Positions 49,418 through 62,024 of a stretch of 64,000 nucleotides of DNA are shown here, in pieces. Origin of the DNA: Alkalicoccobacillus murimartini (GTDB lineage Bacteria > Bacillota > Bacilli > Bacillales > Bacillaceae_D); NCBI RefSeq assembly GCF_030813245.1, contig NZ_JAUSUA010000005.1:124001-188000 (forward strand). Reading direction: 5' to 3'. Each line of letters opens with the position of its first letter. Positions within the stretch are counted from its first letter, which is position 1. The notes beneath the pieces are model-generated. The model searched no databases and was not told the origin of the DNA. It was given only the letters and a program-made list of their open reading frames with translations. A program made the position numbers and the translations under genes.

Positions 49418-49507
49418 CACCCTTCTCTCATGTCTAACCGAACTTAATATATCATAATAATAGCTGTTTAATAAATAGTTTTTTGAGATTGTTAGAGATT
49501 TACACAA

Positions 49508-49552
49508 AAAAGCCTTATCTCTCTCCAAATATAGGAAAGAAATAAGGCTTTT
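49508..49552 (-). terminator. terminator of the pcrB-pcrA-ligA-camS operon
   Basis: AAAAGCCTTAT pairs exactly with ATAAGGCTTTT, directly after the camS stop, with more T residues on the minus strand. Confidence 0.88.
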
Positions 49553-49555
49553 CCT

Positions 49556-50728
49556 TTAGTCCATCACATGAATAAAGGGATCTTCACCTGGTTCTGAAAC
49601 GACCAAGCTTTCTTGTTCCCCATTTACTGAATTAATGTTGACCTCAACTTTTATATCATCATAATAATCAGGAATTAAAGAAGCAATATATTGTGTCAAA
49701 GCAACAATTTCTGTTTTCCCGTTATAACGTAACGGAATATCGACTGTGAGCTCTGTCAATCTATCGTTTTGGTAGAATCCTTTACCAACAACTCCGACAT
49801 AGGTCCTAAAGAAGTTTTGAATTTGCTCCTGAAACCTACCAAACTCGTCTGAATCATCTCGAACATCCTGGTTCGCACGATCAGAAGGGAACAGATAAAA
49901 GTTTTCATCAATAGAATCCCAGCTTCCAAGTTCAGAACCTGGCTCGGCAATGGCTGTTTGGAAATAAGTACCCGAGATAATAGATTCGCGTGGCTGCTCT
50001 CTAAACAATCCGACGACAATTGGAATGTCATTAAATACGCCTTCCTCGCGTTCTTCATCTCTTAGACGAGATACCACTTCTGCCGCAATTCGTTCGCCAT
50101 CTTCTTGAGTGATGTTTTCATCTAAAGGCGTACTAAAGAAATTGTATCGACCTTGATCATCTTCCGTTCGGAAATTATAGACACTGTTTAACGAAATACC
50201 AACAACAATGCCACCTAACTCAAACTCGCCATTACTGTTCTCAACCATATAATTCTGCTCTAGAATATGAGATAAGGTTCTCGGATTACTTTCTTCTTGT
50301 TCCCTTTGGTTATCACCGTCACCAAGTGGTGGGTTCAATCCATTTGGATTGTTCTCCTCGTCATAACGTCTTAACCAAGAATTTAATTCATCTCTGTTTA
50401 TGAAATAACCTTCACGTAAAGAATACTGGTCATGCGGAAAATGTTCTTTCGCAATGCGGGTTAATCCCATCTCTAATTGATCCAAATCCAATCGATTGTA
50501 CACCACATCCGTGCCAAAACCACGTGCTTCTCCACTCATATACTGACCATTATCTAAAATGGTCTGGTAGTAATTCTCCGGTGAAGATACTGGCGGAACA
50601 ATAGTAATTTCTTGGTCATTATTTGGATTATCAACCTCTGTATTCTCCGGTTCCTCCTGGGAAAAAGGAAAACATCCCGTCACAATTAATACCAGTGGTA
50701 AGGCTACCAATGTCCATTTTTTAAACAT
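49556..50728 (-). CDS. camS: CamS-family sex-pheromone-type lipoprotein (YerH-like)
   Basis: A 390-residue lipoprotein with signal peptide ending L-I-V-T-G-C (Cys19), the CamS/YerH family found beside ligA across Firmicutes. In enterococci and staphylococci the cleaved signal peptide yields a mating pheromone; here only the gene family is certain. Motifs include Y-Y-Q-T-I-L-D-N-G-Q-Y-x-S-G-E-A-R-G and I-P-I-V-V-G-L-F-R-E. ATG 50726-50728 is chosen because it opens a proper signal peptide; an in-frame extension upstream has none. It follows ligA by 28 bp. Confidence 0.93.
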   Translation of the reverse strand: MFKKWTLVALPLVLIVTGCFPFSQEEPENTEVDNPNNDQEITIVPPVSSPENYYQTILDNGQYMSGEARGFGTDVVYNRLDLDQLEMGLTRIAKEHFPHDQYSLREGYFINRDELNSWLRRYDEENNPNGLNPPLGDGDNQREQEESNPRTLSHILEQNYMVENSNGEFELGGIVVGISLNSVYNFRTEDDQGRYNFFSTPLDENITQEDGERIAAEVVSRLRDEEREEGVFNDIPIVVGLFREQPRESIISGTYFQTAIAEPGSELGSWDSIDENFYLFPSDRANQDVRDDSDEFGRFQEQIQNFFRTYVGVVGKGFYQNDRLTELTVDIPLRYNGKTEIVALTQYIASLIPDYYDDIKVEVNINSVNGEQESLVVSEPGEDPFIHVMD

Positions 50729-50756
50729 GAACCGTCTTGCCCCTCTCATGCGTTAA

Positions 50757-55015
<4,259 letters not shown>

Positions 55016-55063
55016 ACACTCACCACCAAACAAATGTTCTTATGTCTATCTTACTAAACTCTA

Positions 55064-55762
55064 CTAAGAAAGCAAGTCTCCTTTTACAGCATGTACTGTT
55101 TTTAACGCTTGCTTTAGATCCTCGTAAATGACATCACCGACCACAATTGTGTCCGCATAAGCTGCCATTTCTTCAGCTTGTTCACTACTTTTAATTCCAC
55201 CACCATAAAATAACCTTGTCTTTTCAAGAACCGAGGAAGCTTGTTTCACAATATTTGGATCTCCGTAAGTTCCACTATATTCTATATAAAAGATCGGTAG
55301 CTTGTACAATTGTTCTGCCATTCTCGCGTAGGCAAGCACATCTTCAGCATCTAGCTCACTTTTCGCATCTGTAAGCTGAGCAACTTTAGCCTCAGGATTC
55401 AAAATACAGTAGCCTTCAGGAATGATTTCATCCCAATTCATAATCGCCCCATATTCTTTTAACGCAGTATGGTGATGGCCTGTAATCCATTCTGTCTTTT
55501 GGCTGTTAAGAACAGTGGGGATGAAGAAATAATCAAATCCTGGTGTAATGGATTCTGTATTGGAAATCTCTAGCACACAAGGAACCGCATATCGCCTCAC
55601 TCTAACAAGTAACTGTAAGGTATTATCTAACGTGACACCGTCTGTGCCTCCCACCATTATGGCATCTGTTCCTGATTCACAAATTGCCTCTAGATCCTCA
55701 TCAGTCAGGTCTTTATTGGGATCAAGCTTAAATATATGCTTCCAATGCTGATACTCAGCCAT
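55064..55762 (-). CDS. pcrB: heptaprenylglyceryl phosphate synthase PcrB
   Basis: A 232-residue TIM-barrel prenyltransferase that joins heptaprenyl diphosphate to glycerol-1-phosphate, giving an archaeal-type ether lipid in Bacillales. The family's H-I-F-K-L-D-P-N-K near residue 8, [10 protein letters not shown] and L-F-Y-G-G-G-I-K-S phosphate loops are present. ATG 55760-55762 has AGGAG upstream. First gene of pcrB-pcrA-ligA-camS. A promoter and a terminator hairpin lie in its leader. Confidence 0.95.
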   Translation of the reverse strand: MAEYQHWKHIFKLDPNKDLTDEDLEAICESGTDAIMVGGTDGVTLDNTLQLLVRVRRYAVPCVLEISNTESITPGFDYFFIPTVLNSQKTEWITGHHHTALKEYGAIMNWDEIIPEGYCILNPEAKVAQLTDAKSELDAEDVLAYARMAEQLYKLPIFYIEYSGTYGDPNIVKQASSVLEKTRLFYGGGIKSSEQAEEMAAYADTIVVGDVIYEDLKQALKTVHAVKGDLLS

Positions 55763-55793
55763 TCTATCAACTCCTATGAGCGTGTGCACAAAA

Positions 55794-55814
55794 AAAGCCG
55801 CCAATGCGGACTTT
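55794..55814 (-). terminator. terminator hairpin in the pcrB leader
   Basis: AAAGCCGC pairs with GCGG-a-CTTT around CAAT. On the minus strand seven T residues follow, 30 bp before the pcrB start and about 35 nt after the predicted transcription start. It may act as an attenuator, because AGCCG just after the -10 box can pair with CGGCT of its 3' arm. Confidence 0.7.
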
Positions 55815-55850
55815 CTTAATTACATCTTACGGTGAAGCTTAAGTACGGCT

Positions 55851-55879
55851 ATTATAACAAAGATTTAGTGGATTGTCGT
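55851..55879 (-). promoter_or_regulatory. promoter of pcrB-pcrA-ligA-camS
   Basis: ACGACA (55874-55879), 17 bp, TATAAT (55851-55856) on the minus strand. The -10 box is perfect and the -35 box matches 4 of 6. Confidence 0.65.
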
Positions 55880-55906
55880 CTAACCATTTCCCTTATACAA
55901 CACAAA

Positions 55907-55947
55907 AAAACCGCAGATACAACATTAAAGATTGCATCCACGGTTTT
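55907..55947 (-). terminator. terminator of the BASS symporter gene
   Basis: AAAACCG pairs with CGGTTTT with an inner GATGCAA/TTGTATC stem, and TTTTTTT follows on the minus strand, 10 bp after the gene's stop. Confidence 0.85.
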
Positions 55948-55957
55948 GTCATTTTAA

Positions 55958-56890
55958 CTACTTATTAGTTGGTCTCTTTGACCAAATTGATACCATAATA
56001 GGACCAGTAATATTGTGGACAACAGAGAAAATGGCACTTGGCAATGCTGTAATTGGCTCAAAATACTGATTTGCTAAAGATGCACCCAGTCCTGAATTTT
56101 GCATGCCAATCTCAATCGAAACAGCCCGCTTCTTTGTCTCATCTAGTTTAAAGACCCAAGCTGTGAAATATCCAAGCAACAGTCCTAACACATTATGAAG
56201 CAATATAGCTAGGAATAGTAAAAAGGCTGTTGCTGCCAAATTATCTTTGTTTAATGAAACAACTGCCGTCACAATCGCTAAAATCGCTACAATTGAAATC
56301 AGCGGTAATGCATTCACACTTTTATCTACAGCAACAGGGAAAAATCTACGTAGCAAAATACCTATTGCAATTGGAATAATAATTACATTAATGATAGACA
56401 TAAACATAGCGCCTGTATTTACATCCACCCATTGGCTAGCGAGTATATACATGATTGTTGGTGTCATAATCGGTGCGAGTATCGTTGAGATCGAAGTCAT
56501 AGCTACGGATAAAGGCAAATCTCCTTTTGCAAGAAAGACCATCACATTTGATGCCGTTCCGCCTGGGCAAGCTCCAACTAATATAACTCCAACGGCAAGT
56601 TCGTATGGCAAGTTAAAGACCTGCGTAAGACCAAAAGCAATACCCGGCATTATGACGAACTGCGCTACCACTCCAATAAGGACAGGAATTGGTTTTTTAG
56701 CAACAATCGCAAAGTCAGAGGCCTTCATCGTTAACCCCATACCAAACATAATAACTCCAAGTAAAAACGTGATGTACGGTTGAATCCAAGTAAAGATCCC
56801 TGGTACAGCAAAAGCAATGACACTAACTAAGATTACAATTAAAGCAAAGTACTTACTGATTATTTGTCCTACTCTCTCTACTGATTGCAT
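55958..56890 (-). CDS. bile acid:sodium symporter (BASS) family protein
   Basis: A 310-residue membrane protein with nine or ten helices. Family motifs include G-A-C-P-G-G-T-A-S-N-V-M (near residue 108), which contributes to sodium binding, and E-I-G-M-Q-N-S-G-L-G-A-S-L-A. Bacterial BASS proteins carry diverse organic acids, so the name is family-level only; the YocS-like group is closest. ATG 56888-56890 has GAGAGGA 8 bp upstream. Monocistronic with its own terminator. Confidence 0.93.
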   Translation of the reverse strand: MQSVERVGQIISKYFALIVILVSVIAFAVPGIFTWIQPYITFLLGVIMFGMGLTMKASDFAIVAKKPIPVLIGVVAQFVIMPGIAFGLTQVFNLPYELAVGVILVGACPGGTASNVMVFLAKGDLPLSVAMTSISTILAPIMTPTIMYILASQWVDVNTGAMFMSIINVIIIPIAIGILLRRFFPVAVDKSVNALPLISIVAILAIVTAVVSLNKDNLAATAFLLFLAILLHNVLGLLLGYFTAWVFKLDETKKRAVSIEIGMQNSGLGASLANQYFEPITALPSAIFSVVHNITGPIMVSIWSKRPTNK

Positions 56891-57004
56891 GTTCACATTC
56901 CTCTCTTTCTAAAGCGTTCAAATTATTCTAACATTCTTTTCTGCTATAACGCTATAAAGCGACATAATAAATTTTCAGATAATTTTGGAAAACATCACAA
57001 AAAA

Positions 57005-57027
57005 ACCCTAGCTCTCAAGCTTAGGGC
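57005..57027 (-). terminator. terminator of the 36-residue membrane protein gene
   Basis: CCCTA-GCT pairs with AGC-T-TAGGG, and seven T residues follow on the minus strand. Confidence 0.8.
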
Positions 57028-57063
57028 GTGTTCTGGATCATATGAATTCAAAAATGAAGAGTT

Positions 57064-57174
57064 CTACATTAGAAGTGAGATTCCTTTAACAACTCCAGCT
57101 AATGCAGCCCAGCAAGGTAGACTAATTAGCAGAGCCCAACCTGAACCAATGACGATATTCTCTTCTGTCTCCAT
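57064..57174 (-). CDS. 36-residue single-helix membrane protein
   Basis: A short gene with strong local support: GAGAGGAG spaced 8 bp before ATG and an intrinsic terminator 37 bp after the stop. Residues 1-7 are acidic (M-E-T-E-E-N-I) and the rest forms one hydrophobic helix with Trp and Cys (G-W-A-L-L-I-S-L-P-C-W-A-A-L-A-G-V-V-K). No family is recognised. It lies alone between the BASS and siderophore genes. Confidence 0.65.
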   Translation of the reverse strand: METEENIVIGSGWALLISLPCWAALAGVVKGISLLM

Positions 57175-57267
57175 GAACACGGCTCCTCTCTTCTAGTGAT
57201 ACCTTTATTATAGAGGGAGCATGTTAATTAGAGATAAAGCTAATGTAAAGATTCAATAATCATCATG

Positions 57268-58092
57268 TTAAGCGTAAGCATACGTATTCTTAGATCCAAC
57301 AACCTTCGTAGTTAGCAAGTCATATGTGAGACATACTGGTTTATTCGTACGAGGGTCTTTCACAACTTCTGCATCAATATTAAATACCCGCTCTAATACC
57401 TCAGATGTCATTACTTGCTCAGGAAGACCTTCTTTAATAATCGTCCCATGGTTCAGAGCCACCATATGATGAGCAAACCGTGCTGCATGATTTAAGTCAT
57501 GTATTACCATGACAACTGTTCTATTCTGCTCTTTGTTTAGACGTTCGAGCAGTTGAAGAACCTCAAGTTGGTGTGCAAGATCTAAATAAGTTGTTGGTTC
57601 ATCAAGTAACAACAGATCTGTTTCCTGTGCCAAAGCCATCGCTATCCACACACGCTGACGTTGCCCTCCTGACAATGCGTCAATAGAGCGATCGTGAAAT
57701 TCAAGCATACCTGTCACTTCAAGCGCCCAATACACGAGTTCATGATCTTCTTTTGTTAGCTTACCAAAGCCCTTTTGATGTGGAAAACGACCATAAGAAA
57801 CAAGTTCTTTAACCGTTAGTCCACTTGGCGCATCAGGTGATTGGGGAAGAATCGCCATCTTTTTGGCAATGGTTTTGGTTGATTCCTTATGAATAGCTGT
57901 CCCATCTAAATAGACAGCTCCTTTTTTTGCTGCAAGAATCCGGGCCATTGTTTTAAGAATGGTTGATTTACCGCAACCGTTTGGTCCAATAATGGTTGTG
58001 ATTTGTCCTTCTGGTATTTCTATATCCAACCCTTTGACGATATCTCGATCTCCATATGAGATATCTAAACCTTCTGTCGTAAGTCTAACCAC
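57268..58092 (-). CDS. iron-siderophore ABC transporter ATPase (FecE/YusV-like)
   Basis: A 274-residue ATPase of the iron-chelate importer family. It has Walker A G-P-N-G-C-G-K-S-T, signature L-S-G-G-Q-R-Q-R, Walker B L-L-L-L-D-E-P-T-T-Y-L-D and H-loop M-V-I-H-D. The D-E-P-T-T-Y-L-D wording is typical of FecE/FhuC proteins. GTG 58090-58092 is preferred, 8 bp after AGGAG; an earlier GTG lies inside that site. Last of the operon, 16 bp after permease 2. No substrate-binding protein gene is present nearby. Confidence 0.92.
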   Translation of the reverse strand: MVRLTTEGLDISYGDRDIVKGLDIEIPEGQITTIIGPNGCGKSTILKTMARILAAKKGAVYLDGTAIHKESTKTIAKKMAILPQSPDAPSGLTVKELVSYGRFPHQKGFGKLTKEDHELVYWALEVTGMLEFHDRSIDALSGGQRQRVWIAMALAQETDLLLLDEPTTYLDLAHQLEVLQLLERLNKEQNRTVVMVIHDLNHAARFAHHMVALNHGTIIKEGLPEQVMTSEVLERVFNIDAEVVKDPRTNKPVCLTYDLLTTKVVGSKNTYAYA

Positions 58093-58108
58093 TTCAATCA
58101 CTCCTATA

Positions 58109-59134
58109 TTATGGGGTTTTAATTAGTAGGTATATAAAATAAGGTGCGCCTAGAACAGCAACAACCAAGCCAACAGGAATTTCAGAAGGCTGTAAAATGT
58201 TACGTCCTATCATATCAGCAACTAACAATAGAAGGGCTCCAATCAACGCTGAACACGGAACGAGAAACTGATGCTTCGGTCCAACCAATCGTCTTGCTAT
58301 ATGTGGAGCAATTAACCCAAGAAAAGCAATTCCGCCTCCAACTGCAACACATGCCCCCGCTAAAGCAACGGATAGGAATAATAAAATTCGACGTTCTCTT
58401 TCCACTCTTGTTCCTAAGTTTGTTGCAATTTGATCTCCTAAATTTAAAACATTTAAGAACCTTGCTTTGTACATCGTAATTGGCAAAAGAATAACGATCC
58501 AAGGTAGTGTGGCTAAGACAAATTTCCAATTCGTTCCCCAGATACTACCTGCAAGCCAAATCGTCGCCTGCATAAAATCTCGTGGGTTCATTTTTAATTG
58601 GAAGATAATCAGTGCTGCACTAAAGGCTGCGTTAATACCAATTCCTACAAGAATCAACCGTACTGGTGTGATCCCTTTTTTCCATGCAATCGTATAGATT
58701 AAAAATGCGGCCAAACTAGCACCTAATAGGGCAAAGAAAGGCATGATGAATATAGACAATGTCCCAAGCCCCGTTAAGGACCCTTGGAAAAAGTATATAA
58801 ATAATACGACAGCAAACCCTGCTCCAGTATTTATTCCTAAAATACCAGGGTCAGCCAAGCCATTTTGTGAAACACTTTGTAGGATAGCACCTGAAACTGC
58901 CAACCCTGCTCCAATTAAAAGGGCAATGACCATTCTCGGTAACCTAAATTGAAAAAGAACTAACGCATCTCTTTCGCTTCCCATGCCACTAAGTGTTCTA
59001 AGTACATCTAAGGGAGCAATACGAATAAGCCCTAGATTCAAACTGAGGAAAAACATTGATATGATAGAAACTGCTACAACAGCCATAATGATGTATGGCT
59101 TCTTGCTTTGTTTTGTTATGGTTGATAAATCCAT
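58109..59134 (-). CDS. iron-siderophore ABC transporter permease 2 (FecCD family)
   Basis: A 341-residue permease with about ten helices. F-R-L-P-R-M-V-I-A-L-L-I-G-A-G-L-A-V-S-G near residue 65 and G-G-I-A-F-L-G-L-I-A-P-H-I-A-R near 265 are the conserved FecCD motifs, the latter containing the ATPase-coupling loop. It resembles YfhA, a schizokinen/arthrobactin permease of B. subtilis. ATG follows GGAGAGGAA, and its A overlaps the upstream stop. Confidence 0.92.
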   Translation of the reverse strand: MDLSTITKQSKKPYIIMAVVAVSIISMFFLSLNLGLIRIAPLDVLRTLSGMGSERDALVLFQFRLPRMVIALLIGAGLAVSGAILQSVSQNGLADPGILGINTGAGFAVVLFIYFFQGSLTGLGTLSIFIMPFFALLGASLAAFLIYTIAWKKGITPVRLILVGIGINAAFSAALIIFQLKMNPRDFMQATIWLAGSIWGTNWKFVLATLPWIVILLPITMYKARFLNVLNLGDQIATNLGTRVERERRILLFLSVALAGACVAVGGGIAFLGLIAPHIARRLVGPKHQFLVPCSALIGALLLLVADMIGRNILQPSEIPVGLVVAVLGAPYFIYLLIKTP

Positions 59135-60195
59135 TACATTCCTCTCCCTTCACGTCTGGCTAGGTAAAGGAAAAAAGGAACGCCAATCACAGCAGTAATT
59201 GCCCCCACTGGTGTTTCAAACGGTGGATTCACCATACGTGCTCCAATATCAGCTAACACTAAAAGTAATCCACCAAGAATGGCTGAGCACGGAATAATCC
59301 AGCGGTAATCAACCCCAACCAAAAATCGAGTCATATGTGGTATCACTAATCCTATAAATCCTACAGTACCCGCTACTGAAACAGCTGCTCCAGTAAGGAC
59401 AAGTACCACAACCGTACCGAGTACCTTGACCAATCGTGTACGTTGACCAAGGCCTTTAGCGACTTCCTCGCCAAGGCTTAGAACCGTCACTGAACGCGCT
59501 AAAATAATGGCTAATGCGAGACCAATAATAGCGACTGGAATCATTAGCTGAATACTAATCCACCTTGTGCCTGCTAAACCACCAGCAAACCAAAAGCTGA
59601 TATCTTGAGCCACATCAAAGCGAATGGCTATCGCTGAAGAAATAGCATTTAAAAAAGCACCAACCGCTGCTCCAGCAAGCGCTAGTTTCACTGGTGTTAA
59701 TCCACTTCGAGACATTGATCCAATTCCAAAAACAAGACTTGCTCCTAACCCTGCTCCAACAAACGAAAAAAGCATAAGCTGAAGATACGAAGTGCTAGGA
59801 TAAAAAGCAAAGGCAATCGCAATGGCAAACGCTGCTCCATCTGTCACGCCCATAATTGAAGGAGATGCTAATGGATTACGAGTCATACCTTGCATGATAG
59901 CTCCAGATACGGCTAGAAATGCCCCAACAAGACCTGCTCCTAATGCTCGTGGCATACGCAGTTCCTGAATAATTTGGTGCTGTGTTAATTCCGGATTAAA
60001 ATGAAACACAGCATCCCAAACCGTCCTAAGGTCAATATCAGCCGCTCCAAGGGAAATCGATATCCCCATTGAAAGAAGTAAAATAGCTAATCCTGCTATA
60101 AGAATAAAGGATGCTAGCATCGGTCTTTTTTGGATCTCTTTTAGCTCCGATTGATTATCGGTAGATTCTTGGCTTTGCTTCAAACTGAACCCCAT
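59134..60195 (-). CDS. iron-siderophore ABC transporter permease 1 (FecCD family)
   Basis: A 353-residue permease with ten predicted helices. It begins with a polar cytosolic N-terminus, then has L-R-M-P-R-A-L-G-A-G-L-V-G-A-F-L-A-V-S-G and V-G-F-I-G-L-V-I-P-H-M-T-R-F. It forms a heterodimer with the downstream permease, and the order permease-permease-ATPase is standard. The nearest known pattern is YfiZ. It follows a 47-codon frame by 25 bp, and the transcript probably starts at the Fur-controlled promoter beyond it. Confidence 0.92.
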   Translation of the reverse strand: MGFSLKQSQESTDNQSELKEIQKRPMLASFILIAGLAILLLSMGISISLGAADIDLRTVWDAVFHFNPELTQHQIIQELRMPRALGAGLVGAFLAVSGAIMQGMTRNPLASPSIMGVTDGAAFAIAIAFAFYPSTSYLQLMLFSFVGAGLGASLVFGIGSMSRSGLTPVKLALAGAAVGAFLNAISSAIAIRFDVAQDISFWFAGGLAGTRWISIQLMIPVAIIGLALAIILARSVTVLSLGEEVAKGLGQRTRLVKVLGTVVVLVLTGAAVSVAGTVGFIGLVIPHMTRFLVGVDYRWIIPCSAILGGLLLVLADIGARMVNPPFETPVGAITAVIGVPFFLYLARREGRGM

Positions 60196-60220
60196 CCATG
60201 TTCCACCCTATCTTATCGTC

Positions 60221-60364
60221 TTACCAATGTAGATCCTCTGTTTGCTCTGATACATATTGTTCTACTTGATGATTTTCCCAGATTACATGAATTACTCCAT
60301 TGAACTCATCTACAACATATCCAGTTAACCCATCAGCCCGGCTGATTTTATGTTCTGCAAACAA
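60221..60364 (-). CDS. 47-residue hypothetical protein, first gene of the siderophore operon
   Basis: A short frame starting at TTG, with GAGGTG 6 bp upstream. It lies directly behind the Fur-controlled promoter and 25 bp before the first permease gene. The sequence is acidic near the end (E-Q-T-E-D-L-H-W) and has an even strand-like pattern (G-Y-V-V-D-E-F-N-G-V-I-H-V-I-W). No membrane helix. I do not recognise a family. Its place suggests a translated leader or a small accessory protein. Confidence 0.55.
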   Translation of the reverse strand: MFAEHKISRADGLTGYVVDEFNGVIHVIWENHQVEQYVSEQTEDLHW

Positions 60365-60387
60365 AAGCTACACCTCTTTCATGTATA

Positions 60388-60431
60388 ATTATACGTATGA
60401 CGAATTAAATTAATATTGATAATCATTATCA
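60388..60431 (-). promoter_or_regulatory. Fur box and -10 box of the siderophore transporter operon
   Basis: TGATAATCATTATCA (60417-60431) is a perfect 7-1-7 Fur palindrome. On the minus strand TATAAT (60388-60393) lies about 24 bp downstream, so Fur would cover the -35 region. Iron limitation is expected to switch the operon on. Confidence 0.9.
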
Positions 60432-60476
60432 TACAGGATGTTTCTTTACAAGTAAACGCTCATCTTACAATTGCAC

Positions 60477-60701
60477 CTAAGAAATCAGCACTTTTTTTAT
60501 CATGCCCATATAAAAAGAATCATTGTCTCCACTCGGGAACAAATGATTCTTTGGTTTTCGTTTATATACGTAATCCTTCTTCGTTTTTGTTCTTCTTGTT
60601 GTTAGGTCTGCAAATGCATAAGGACTGCGGTTATTTTCAGGGTTTCGTCTTCCTTCGCGCTCAAGCTTCTGTCTATGCTTGCTTGCCTTTGAACGTGCCA
60701 T
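60477..60701 (-). CDS. small basic conserved protein
   Basis: A 74-residue, very basic protein (M-A-R-S-K-A-S-K-H-R-Q-K-L-E-R-E-G-R-R-N). Its middle, N-R-S-P-Y-A-F-A-D-L-T-T-R-R-T-K-T-K, recalls conserved small Bacillaceae proteins of unknown role. Composition would suit RNA or nucleic-acid binding, but this is only inference. ATG 60699-60701 has GGAGATGAAG upstream; an upstream ATG extends the frame without a better site. It stands alone near the siderophore promoter. Confidence 0.75.
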   Translation of the reverse strand: MARSKASKHRQKLEREGRRNPENNRSPYAFADLTTRRTKTKKDYVYKRKPKNHLFPSGDNDSFYMGMIKKVLIS

Positions 60702-60758
60702 ATCGGCTTCATCTCCTTTAATCATATTATTACCATTATAAAGGAAATCACAAAAAAA

Positions 60759-60782
60759 CGAAAGCTCCTGTAGGAACTTTCG
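60759..60782 (-). terminator. terminator of the NDH-2 gene
   Basis: CGAAAG-c-TCCT pairs with AGGA-a-CTTTCG around GT, with seven T residues on the minus strand. Confidence 0.88.
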
Positions 60783-60796
60783 CCTTAAATAGCTAT

Positions 60797-61975
60797 TTAG
60801 TAAGCTAAGCTGAATAACCCTTTAATGTGTGTTAGGTAACGCACATTACTTGCTTCTTTCATAAGAGAAGCAGGCATTCCTTTAAGTGGTGTAGCATTTT
60901 GACCAACTGTAGCAACTGCATCCTTACGACCAAGGCTTGCTAATGTACCTGAATCAATTGGACTGAATGGCTCACAGGTTCTTCCTTCCAGATAAGCATA
61001 CAGATTGTATCCAACGAGTTCACCCATTTGCCAAGCAATTTGAGCAGTTGGTGGGTATGGACGACCATCTGGAGCGAAGTAGACAGCACTGTCTCCTACT
61101 ACAAATACATCTTCATGTGAAGTAGACTGAAGACCGTCTGTTACTGTTGCACGTCCTCTGTTCACTTCAAGACCTGATTCTCCAACAAGTGGATTTCCTT
61201 GAACCCCACCAGTCCAAACAAATGTGTTAGCAACAATTTTTTGACCATCTTTCAAGTCAATCACGTTTCCATCAACATTTGTTACAGCAAGACCTGTTAA
61301 GAATTCAACGCCACGTTTCTCTAAGCTTTTTGTTGCGCGCTCAATTAAGTGGTCAGGCAGAACAGGAAGAATCTTTGGACCTGCTTCTACAAGCTTCAAC
61401 TTAATTTCTTTAGGATCGACTCCTAATGTTCTAATAAATTCAGGAAGCGTATCAGCAAGCTCTCCAACAAGCTCAACACCTGTTAGACCACCGCCACCAA
61501 TAACAATTGTAGCATCTGCTTCGTTTTTCGTTTTAGCGTACTCACGAATACGATCTTTAATGTGGTTATGCACTTGATTTGCTTCTTCAGCTGATTTTAA
61601 CACCATGCTGTTCTCTTCAAGACCTGGAATACCAAAGTACGCCGTTTTACTTCCAAGCCCAACAACTAAGGCATCATAATTAAGTGTTGTGCCATCTGAT
61701 AAAGAAACTTCTTTATTATCTACAGAGAATGAATTTACAGTCGCAATTTTTAAGTCAATCGCTTTTCCTTTAAATAGTTTCTCTAAAGGCATGGCAACAG
61801 CTTGTTCCGCAACATTTCCTGCAGCCAATCTGTGTAATTCTGTAATGATTTGGTGTGTGCCTGTTTGGTTCACAACTGTGACTTTTGCTTGTGATTCATT
61901 ATAATAATTTCTAACAGTTAAAGCAGATAAAAGTCCGCCATAACCCGCACCTAGGATGACAATATGTTTTGACAT
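60797..61975 (-). CDS. type II NADH dehydrogenase-like NAD(P)/FAD oxidoreductase
   Basis: A 392-residue flavoprotein of the NDH-2 family, peripheral membrane enzymes that pass electrons from NADH to quinone without pumping protons. The FAD fold starts I-V-I-L-G-A-G-Y-G-G-L, the NADH fold is V-I-G-G-G-G-L-T-G-V-E-L-V-G-E-L, and V-F-V-V-G-D-S-A-V-Y precedes the Q-I-A-W-Q-M-G quinone-site helix. B. subtilis homologues are Ndh, YumB and YutJ. GGAGGAAAAAAAG precedes the ATG. A DUF1641 gene lies 49 bp upstream on the same strand and may be cotranscribed. Confidence 0.9.
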   Translation of the reverse strand: MSKHIVILGAGYGGLLSALTVRNYYNESQAKVTVVNQTGTHQIITELHRLAAGNVAEQAVAMPLEKLFKGKAIDLKIATVNSFSVDNKEVSLSDGTTLNYDALVVGLGSKTAYFGIPGLEENSMVLKSAEEANQVHNHIKDRIREYAKTKNEADATIVIGGGGLTGVELVGELADTLPEFIRTLGVDPKEIKLKLVEAGPKILPVLPDHLIERATKSLEKRGVEFLTGLAVTNVDGNVIDLKDGQKIVANTFVWTGGVQGNPLVGESGLEVNRGRATVTDGLQSTSHEDVFVVGDSAVYFAPDGRPYPPTAQIAWQMGELVGYNLYAYLEGRTCEPFSPIDSGTLASLGRKDAVATVGQNATPLKGMPASLMKEASNVRYLTHIKGLFSLAY

Positions 61976-62024
61976 TCTTTTTTTCCTCCGTTTTTAAGTC
62001 AACTATCCTACATTTCAGCTTTGC

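Noticed and set aside
49380-49430. T-box leader, suggested by GAAGGGTGGTCATC on the minus strand
   Set aside because: The GGTACCGCG part of the antiterminator motif is absent, there is no terminator, and the gene is a nucleoside-binding protein rather than an aminoacyl-tRNA or amino-acid gene.
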